Shown piece after piece: positions 6,800 through 11,202 of a stretch of 11,202 nucleotides of DNA. The stretch lies in assembly GCA_900754955.1 (NCBI GenBank), contig CAAEEV010000136.1, positions 1-11,202 on the forward strand, read 5' to 3'. The notes under the pieces were generated by a model that searched no databases, was not told where the DNA came from, and saw nothing but the letters and a program-made list of their open reading frames with translations. Positions within the stretch are counted from its first letter, which is position 1. Each line of letters begins with the position of its first letter. The translations under genes and the position numbers were made by a program. This DNA comes from Eggerthellaceae bacterium (GTDB lineage: Bacteria; Actinomycetota; Coriobacteriia; Coriobacteriales; Eggerthellaceae).

Positions 6800-6941
6800 G
6801 CGCGCACCCGGCGCAAATCTAACATGCGTCCAGCGCGCACCCAGCGAGATCTAACATGCATCCGGTGCACGCCCGGCACGAACATGACGCACGCCCAGCG
6901 CGCACCCGGCACGAACGCAGCGCGCGCCCAGCGCTCACGCC
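6800..6941. repeat. degenerate GC-rich tandem repeat, four to five units
   Basis: Units begin at 6800, 6833, 6865, 6898 and 6920, giving lengths of 33, 32, 33 and 22 and a final short unit. Each opens with a variant of GCGCGCACCCGGC. The first two also share ATCTAACATGC, and the third has a diverged AACATGACGC. The units are imperfect, so this is an old or decaying array. Confidence 0.7.
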
Positions 6942-6986
6942 GCCCGCATCCGCCCCATGCGCGCGCAAGCGCATCAGCAGCCCGCG

Positions 6987-8198
6987 CTATTTCGCGAACG
7001 CCGAGTGGTAGATCGCCTTCACGTCCTCGGTCGAGAGCTTCCTAAACGCGCCGAATACGCTCCCCTTCGCCGCCGCAACCGTCGCCGCAAGCCGATCGAC
7101 ATCCGCAGGCGCAAAACCGAGTTCGTCCATCGTCGTAGGCATCCCTTGGCGCTTGAAAAAGTCCTGCAGCTCGTCGATCGTCGCCTCGACGGCGTCGGCA
7201 ACCGCCTCGTCGCTCTCGTCGACTGGTTCGATGTCGAACACGCCCGCCGCAAAGCTCAGGAAACGCTGTGCATCCTCGCGCCACACGAAGCGCATCCACG
7301 CGGGCAGCACCACCGCGAGCCCCGCACCGTGCGTCACCCGCGGGTCGAGCGCCGACATCGCGTGCTCGAGCGCGTGGCTCTCCCAGCCGCCCGCGCGCCC
7401 CGCAGGAGAGAGCGAGCGCCCGCATCCCGCGAGATCGTTGTGGGCGAGCGTGCCCGCCCACATGATGTTCGCACGCGCGTCGTAGTCGTGCGGATCGCTC
7501 TGCACGCGCTCGGCCGCCTCCATGATGGCGCGGATGAGGCCGCAGGCGATGTTGTCGGTGACGGGCACCGCGCCCACGCCGCTGAAGTAGCGCTCGCAGA
7601 TGTGCGCGATCATGTCGGTCGCGCCCGCCGCCGTCTGGTAGGCGGGCAGTGTGAACGTGAGCTCGGGATCCATCACGGCGACGGCGGGACGGAACAGGTC
7701 GGAGTTCACACCCACCTTCGCGTCGAGCTCGTCGTTGCTGATCACGCACGAGTTCGACCCCTCCGACCCCGCCGCGGGGATGGTGAGCACGCAGGCGACG
7801 GGCAGGCAGGCCTCGATGGGTGCGCGTTTGGCGAAGAAGTCCCACACGTCGCCCTCGTAGGGCACGCCGAACGCAACGGCCTTCGCGCAGTCGATCGCGC
7901 TGCCGCCGCCCACCGCGAGGATGCAATCAGCGCCGAACGCCACAGCGCTCGCGATGCCCGTGCGCACCTGGTTCACCTCGGGGTTCGGCCGCACGCCCGC
8001 CAGGTCCTCGTGCGCGATGCCCGCGGCGTCAAGCGACGCCTTCACGCGGTCGAGCGTTCCCGTGCGCACCACCGAGCCCTGCCCGTACACGAGCAGCACG
8101 CGCGCGTACCCGCGCTGCGCGAGCGCGGCGCCCACGCGGTCGGTCGCGCCGCGTCCGAACACGAACTCAGTCGGTGCATAGTAGGTGAAGTCGTTCAT
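6987..8198 (-). CDS. iron-containing alcohol dehydrogenase, butanol dehydrogenase type
   Basis: A group III (Fe-dependent) alcohol dehydrogenase of 403 residues, the family's usual size; it interconverts aldehydes and alcohols with NAD(P)H in the cytoplasm. The N-terminus (NDFTYYAPTEFVFGRG) and overall pattern match the BDH/YqhD-like branch. Gly97-Gly99 and Ser100 in GGGSAIDCAKA form the cofactor phosphate loop. Likely metal ligands are Asp195 and His199 (GATDMIAH), His275 (in HALEHAMSA) and His290 (THGAGLA). The ATG at 8198 has AGGGGAG about seven bases upstream; an in-frame start further upstream at 8297 lacks support. The gene appears monocistronic with its own -10 box. The physiological substrate cannot be told from sequence: aldehyde detoxification or fermentative NAD(P)+ regeneration are both plausible. 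Confidence 0.93.
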   Translation of the reverse strand: MNDFTYYAPTEFVFGRGATDRVGAALAQRGYARVLLVYGQGSVVRTGTLDRVKASLDAAGIAHEDLAGVRPNPEVNQVRTGIASAVAFGADCILAVGGGSAIDCAKAVAFGVPYEGDVWDFFAKRAPIEACLPVACVLTIPAAGSEGSNSCVISNDELDAKVGVNSDLFRPAVAVMDPELTFTLPAYQTAAGATDMIAHICERYFSGVGAVPVTDNIACGLIRAIMEAAERVQSDPHDYDARANIMWAGTLAHNDLAGCGRSLSPAGRAGGWESHALEHAMSALDPRVTHGAGLAVVLPAWMRFVWREDAQRFLSFAAGVFDIEPVDESDEAVADAVEATIDELQDFFKRQGMPTTMDELGFAPADVDRLAATVAAAKGSVFGAFRKLSTEDVKAIYHSAFAK

Positions 8199-8234
8199 GG
8201 GAGGCTCCCCTCGTCGCAGTTTCGTCATGCGCCT

Positions 8235-8240
8235 ATCATA
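8235..8240 (-). promoter_or_regulatory. -10-like box of the alcohol dehydrogenase gene
   Basis: The minus strand reads TATGAT in otherwise very GC-rich sequence, about 36 nt before the ATG at 8198. No clear -35 is seen at the proper distance. Confidence 0.4.
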
Positions 8241-8384
8241 GCGGCTCGCCCGCACCGCGCGCACGCAAACAAGCTGCGCCCGACGGTCCCTGCCCACATT
8301 CGCACACCGTCGCTGGAAGATTCACGGACGCTTCGCAACCGCGCCGCCGTCACCTGCAAGGCGTTTCCGAACAGCTTCGCTGTG

Positions 8385-8905
8385 CTACGCCCCAGGTTCG
8401 TAACCGACGAGCGCGCTCGACTCCTCGGGCGTCATGCCCGGGATCACCACGTTCACGCAGTACAGCGCGAACACGATCGCGAAGAACACCACCACGACGA
8501 TGAACAGCACGTTTGCGGCGTTGTTCGAGAGCTTGCCCATAAGCCGCTCAAGCGACGGGTAGACGATCCAGGTCATAAGCGTGGCAACCGCGCCGAACGT
8601 GAGCGAGTTCTGCAAGCAGATCTGTCCCATGAAGTTGCAGAACATGTCGCTGTAGTCCCACAGCGGATACACCCCGTTCACCGGCTGGTTCTGCAGCAGG
8701 CCCAGCGCCAGCTCGATCGCCGAGCACACGAGCGTGTTGATAACGAAGCTGACGAGCACCGGCGCCCATCCGTTGCGGATCCTGCGCTGCAGCGCGCATT
8801 TGATGGGATAGAGCACGAGCATGCACGCGACCGTGCCGAACCCGTAAACGGGGAAGGAGTAGAGCCAGTCGCCCCAGATCTGGGAGTTCGGATCGTAGAT
8901 GCCTG
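8385..8905 (-). pseudogene. 5'-truncated CmpB-family membrane protein (putative ABC transporter permease, type IV)
   Basis: The reading frame from about 8905 down to the TAG at 8385 encodes a hydrophobic protein with four likely membrane segments. Two features recall the CmpB family (putative ABC-transporter type IV): GDWLYSFPVYGFGTV and LWDYSDMFCNFMGQICLQNS. Conserved family-like sequence (about DPNSQIWGDWLYSF) extends upstream of the first in-frame ATG at 8822, and there is no alternative start codon before the in-frame TGA at 8955-8957. The normal N-terminal part is thus lost and the gene is very likely broken, although the ATG at 8822 could give a 145-residue product. The C-terminus appears intact. 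The upstream boundary lies where the plus-strand remnant begins. The family assignment is from motif memory. Confidence 0.65.
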
Positions 8906-9016
8906 ATCCTTCGACTGAAAAACGGCGTGAATCTCCCCATCTGGAAAGCGGGATTCACGCAAGGATCGTGGGAGGACTTCATTCCCTATATCAAGCAGCA
9001 GACGGGAAGACGCTAG
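8903..9016 (+). pseudogene. C-terminal remnant of an unidentified protein
   Basis: In one plus-strand frame the sequence reads as a natural-looking protein end: LKNGVNLPIW, then KAGFTQGSWEDFIPYIKQQ and TGRR before the TAG at 9014-9016. It has balanced composition and aromatic residues, unlike the Arg/Ala-rich shadow frames common here, and there is no start codon or ribosome binding site. It begins where the CmpB frame on the other strand stops making sense. I do not recognise the family. It is best read as the 3' end of a deleted gene. Confidence 0.5.
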
Positions 9017-9062
9017 AAAGCGAAGGCGCGGTTCGGCAGAAACGAGAACCCGCCCGTACGAG

Positions 9063-9091
9063 TCGACATCCACGCACAGAGGTCGTATACT
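9063..9091 (+). promoter_or_regulatory. near-consensus sigma-70 promoter upstream of the ABC-F gene
   Basis: TCGACA at 9063-9068 (one mismatch to TTGACA), a 17-bp spacer and TATACT at 9086-9091 (one mismatch to TATAAT) form the best promoter in the window. Transcription would start near 9098 and leave a leader of about 200 nt before the ABC-F ATG. Confidence 0.8.
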
Positions 9092-9143
9092 ACGCGGGTC
9101 GGCCGAGCGGGGCAGGAGGGCTCCGCAGCGCGTGTGGCGACGC

Positions 9144-9156
9144 CGTCGGACCGACG
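9144..9156. promoter_or_regulatory. 13-bp palindrome in the ABC-F leader
   Basis: CGTCGG-A-CCGACG is a perfect dyad about 55 bp downstream of the -10 box. The loop is too short for a good RNA hairpin, so a DNA-binding repressor site is the more natural reading, but chance in GC-rich sequence is possible. Confidence 0.3.
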
Positions 9157-9173
9157 AGGAGGAACGAGGTACC

Positions 9174-9188
9174 GTGCGCATCTGCTAG
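9174..9188 (+). CDS. possible four-residue leader ORF (MRIC)
   Basis: GTG CGC ATC TGC TAG follows a purine-rich Shine-Dalgarno stretch (GAGGAGG at 9156-9162 and GAGG at 9166-9169). It lies inside the leader of an ABC-F gene, with the main start 110 nt downstream. Leader peptides that arrest ribosomes control several ABC-F and erm resistance genes; some of these carry an Met-Arg motif. The strong ribosome binding site with no other start to serve is the main evidence. Downstream, TGGGT at 9246-9250 can pair with ACCCA at 9281-9285, right beside the ABC-F ribosome binding site. Regulation by this ORF is inferred. Confidence 0.35.
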   Translation: MRIC

Positions 9189-9298
9189 ACATTTCCGCTT
9201 CCGTATTCGCTTTGCGACCGCCGCGCAGCCGCGTGCGTCGCTTGATGGGTCCGCCGCCAGGCAGCGCCGCGGCTGCGCCCACCCAGGAGAGATGTCCC

Positions 9299-10774
9299 AT
9301 GCAGATAGCCCTTTCCGGCGTGAGCTACGCCTACCCCTCCGCCGCCGATCCCATTCTGAACAACGTATCCGTCACCTTCCCGCGCGGCTGGACCGGCCTG
9401 CTCGGCGACAACGGCTGCGGCAAGACGACGCTCGCAAAGATCGCCTGCGGGCTGATCAAGCCCGATACGGGAAGCGTCACACGCGGCCTGTTCGCCATCA
9501 TGTGCGCCCAGGAAACCGACATCGCGCCCGACGGGCTGGCCGACTTCGCGCTCGACTTCGGCCGCGAGGCACGCGAGGTGCGGCGCATCTTCCGCATCGA
9601 GGACGACATGCCGTGGCGCTACGCCGAGCTGTCGTGCGGCGAGCAGAAGAAGCTGCAGGTGGCGACGGCGCTCTGGCAGCGCCCCGACGCGCTCGTGCTC
9701 GACGAGCCGACGAACCACATCGACCACGCGGCGCGCGAGCAGCTTGCGTGCGCGCTGCGGCGCTTCGACGGTATCGGCATCCTCGTAAGCCACGACCGCG
9801 AGCTCCTCGACGCGCTGGCAGATCGCTGCGTGTCGTTCGAAGCGGGCAAGCTCGTGGTGCGCCCCGGCGGCTACACCGCTGCGCACGGACAGGCCGAGTT
9901 GGAGCGCGCGACCGCCGTGCGCGAACGGAAAGCGGCGAAGGAGAACCTCGCGCGCCTGGCGGCCGAAAAGGACGCGCGCGCCCACGAGGCGGCGCGGGCG
10001 AAGGCGCGCAGCAGCAAGCGAAAGATCGACCCGAAGGACCACGACGCGAAGGGGAAGATCGACCTCGCACGCGTGTCGGGCCAAGACGGCGTGCGCGGGC
10101 GTCTGTCGGCCCAGATGGACGCGCGGCTCGCCGCGGCGCGCGACCGCGTTGCCGCCGCGCACGTGGAGAAGCGCTACGACGGCGATCTCTGGCTCGACGC
10201 GCATCCGAGTCCACGCAAGACGCTCCTGCGCATCGAGCCCGCGACGATCCCCTGCGGCTCAGGAACGCTGACCGTGCCGAAGCTGTTTGTAGGCAACACC
10301 GATCATGTCGGCATCGTCGGCCCCAACGGAGCGGGAAAGACAACGCTGCTCGCGTACCTGCGCACGCTGGCGGATCCCGACGCAGCGCTGCTCGACATCC
10401 CGCAGGAGCCGACCGAAAGCCAACGCGCCGACGCGCTCGCTCGCGCCGCTGCGCTCTCCCCCGCCGAGCGCGGGCGCGTGCTCTCTGTGGTGGCCCAGCT
10501 CAACTCCCGCCCCGAGCGCCTGCTCGAAGGCGACCGCACAAGCCCCGGCGAGTTGCGCAAGCTCATGCTGGCGCTCGGCATGCTGGACCGCCCCGTGCTC
10601 ATCATCATGGACGAGCCGACGAACCACCTCGACCTGCACTCGACCGAGGCGCTCGAACGCACGCTGGCCGCCTACCCTGGTGCGCTCATGCTTGTGAGCC
10701 ACGACTGCGCCTTCCTGCAGGCATGCACCAACCGCACTTGGGAAGTGGAAGGCGGCGCCGTGCGCGAGCGATAG
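9299..10774 (+). CDS. ABC-F family ATPase (soluble, ribosome-associated type)
   Basis: A 491-residue protein with two ABC domains and no membrane segment, as in the ABC-F family, whose members act on the ribosome as translation factors or antibiotic protection proteins. Domain 1: Walker A GDNGCGKT (36-43), signature LSCGE (111-115), Walker B ending DEPTNH (135-140), switch His165. The linker (about 190-305) is charged and helical and contains KIDPKDHDAKGKIDLARVSG. Domain 2: Walker A GPNGAGKT (341-348), a divergent signature TSPGE (414-418), DEPTNH (438-443), His468. The ATG at 9299 has GGAGAG seven bases upstream; the frame stays open to 9134 but that part looks non-coding. Length resembles short resistance-type ABC-Fs such as Lsa or Msr, but whether it protects against an antibiotic cannot be decided here. 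It has no C-terminal extension. Confidence 0.93.
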   Translation: MQIALSGVSYAYPSAADPILNNVSVTFPRGWTGLLGDNGCGKTTLAKIACGLIKPDTGSVTRGLFAIMCAQETDIAPDGLADFALDFGREAREVRRIFRIEDDMPWRYAELSCGEQKKLQVATALWQRPDALVLDEPTNHIDHAAREQLACALRRFDGIGILVSHDRELLDALADRCVSFEAGKLVVRPGGYTAAHGQAELERATAVRERKAAKENLARLAAEKDARAHEAARAKARSSKRKIDPKDHDAKGKIDLARVSGQDGVRGRLSAQMDARLAAARDRVAAAHVEKRYDGDLWLDAHPSPRKTLLRIEPATIPCGSGTLTVPKLFVGNTDHVGIVGPNGAGKTTLLAYLRTLADPDAALLDIPQEPTESQRADALARAAALSPAERGRVLSVVAQLNSRPERLLEGDRTSPGELRKLMLALGMLDRPVLIIMDEPTNHLDLHSTEALERTLAAYPGALMLVSHDCAFLQACTNRTWEVEGGAVRER

Positions 10775-10857
10775 GCGCGCCCTACCTCGCGCTGCCCGCA
10801 CAGAAAGGCACGACGGCGATTGGACTGGACGCAAGCGCTCCCGCATGCCGCCGCCCT

Positions 10858-10863
10858 TATAAT
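10858..10863 (+). promoter_or_regulatory. -10 box upstream of the GNAT gene
   Basis: An exact TATAAT lies 40 nt before the ATG at 10903, in the 128-bp gap after the ABC-F stop. No good -35 is found at 17 bp (GCGCTC). The gene probably has its own start of transcription. No intrinsic terminator for the ABC-F gene is visible in the gap. Confidence 0.55.
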
Positions 10864-10902
10864 GGGCGGAGAAGAGACCCTCCGCATCTGCAAGGAGCCC
10901 CC

Positions 10903-11202
10903 ATGCGCATCCGACCCTGTACCGCACGCGACGCCGCCGCCACGGCGCGGCTGCTATTCGAGACGGTGCACGAAAGCTGTGCCGGCGACTACACGCCCGC
11001 GCAGCTGGACGCCTGGGCCCCCGCCGCGCGCGACCTCACCGCCTGGAGCGCGCAACTCGCCGCAAGCCACGCGCTCGCAGCCGAATGCGACGGTGCGCTC
11101 GCCGGCTTCGCCACCCGCCGTCCCGCCGACGTGCTCGACCTGCTGTACGTGAGCCCGCACTTCCAGCGCCGCGGTGTGGCGAGTGCGCTCTGCGACCGGC
11201 TC
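10903..11202 (+). CDS. GNAT family N-acetyltransferase, 3' end outside window
   Basis: The first 100 codons are present and the frame runs open to the window edge. The start has AGGAG at 10893-10897, five bases before the ATG. MRIRPCTARDAAATARL is a typical GNAT beta1-alpha1 start, TVHESCAGDYTPAQLDAWAP resembles YafP-like acetyltransferases, and LDLLYVSPHFQRRGVASALCDRL contains the acetyl-CoA pyrophosphate-binding motif (Q/R-x-x-G-x-A) on strand 4 and helix 3. Roughly a third of the protein is missing. The substrate is unknown; YafP-like members are general small-molecule acetyltransferases. Confidence 0.9.
   Translation, partial: MRIRPCTARDAAATARLLFETVHESCAGDYTPAQLDAWAPAARDLTAWSAQLAASHALAAECDGALAGFATRRPADVLDLLYVSPHFQRRGVASALCDRL

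Larger units (their letters stand above)
6652..6986. other. 335-bp intergenic region upstream of the tail-anchored gene
   Basis: From the minus-strand gene outward this holds its leader and promoter (about 6652-6760), a 7-bp dyad (6767-6790) and a degenerate tandem array (6800-6941). The last 45 bp run to the stop codon of the alcohol dehydrogenase gene. No terminator with a T-tract was found for the dehydrogenase, so readthrough into the tail-anchored gene is possible. A 62-codon minus-strand frame at 6724-6912 follows the array and is not treated as a gene. Confidence 0.6.

Noticed and set aside
6724..6912. Minus-strand 62-codon frame
   Set aside because: It merely translates the degenerate tandem array and promoter region, with no ribosome binding site.
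6957..8906. Plus-strand open frame of 649 codons across the alcohol dehydrogenase gene
   Set aside because: It is the antisense shadow of a clear Fe-ADH gene and of the CmpB remnant; the translation is Arg/His/Ala-rich with no family resemblance.
9134..9298. Upstream extension of the ABC-F reading frame to a GTG at 9134
   Set aside because: The added 55 residues are Arg/Pro-rich without similarity to ABC-F N-termini, and the ATG at 9299 has a good ribosome binding site and begins the canonical first strand.
9013..9300. Minus-strand 95-codon frame across the ABC-F promoter and leader
   Set aside because: No ribosome binding site or family match, and it covers a strong plus-strand promoter.
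9185..10204. Minus-strand open frame of 339 codons antisense to the ABC-F gene
   Set aside because: Shadow of the ABC-F reading frame with biased composition.

Overview
The window comes from a high-GC bacterium and looks chromosomal. A single-chain AccD-AccA carboxyltransferase inside a fabG-fabF-fabZ cluster, GC-rich third codon positions and the style of the accessory genes suggest an actinobacterium of the Coriobacteriia/Eggerthellaceae type. This placement is inferred from gene content, not from a marker gene.

Region 1 (1-5022, plus strand) is the 3' part of a type II fatty-acid synthesis operon: fabG (5' end outside the window), fabF, fabZ and a fused accD-accA gene. The genes overlap or are separated by at most 18 nt, and a strong intrinsic terminator closes the operon. 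AccDA makes malonyl-CoA, and FabF, FabG and FabZ carry out condensation, keto reduction and dehydration. The most notable feature is the N-terminus of AccDA. Before the AccD zinc finger it has about 100 residues that align with the N-terminal domain of biotin carboxylase (AccC), while accB and accC are absent from the places they hold in the common fabF-accB-fabZ-accC-accD-accA order. This suggests a relic of accC fused onto accD.

Region 2 (5023-6986) is sparse. It has a gene-poor stretch of about 720 bp with three copies of a 28-32 bp repeat, then a minus-strand gene for a tail-anchored, Arg/Ala-rich protein of unknown function. Upstream of that gene lie its promoter, a dyad and a degenerate GC-rich tandem array.

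Region 3 (6987-9016) holds a minus-strand iron-dependent alcohol dehydrogenase of the butanol dehydrogenase type, then two gene remnants joined at their 5' sides: a 5'-truncated CmpB-family membrane protein (minus strand) and the C-terminal end of an unidentified protein (plus strand). The join near 8905 looks like a deletion scar between two divergent genes.

Region 4 (9017-11202, plus strand) has a near-consensus sigma-70 promoter, a leader of about 200 nt with a possible four-codon ORF, a short ABC-F ATPase, and the first 100 codons of a GNAT acetyltransferase that runs off the window. No tRNA, rRNA, CRISPR array or complete insertion sequence was seen.
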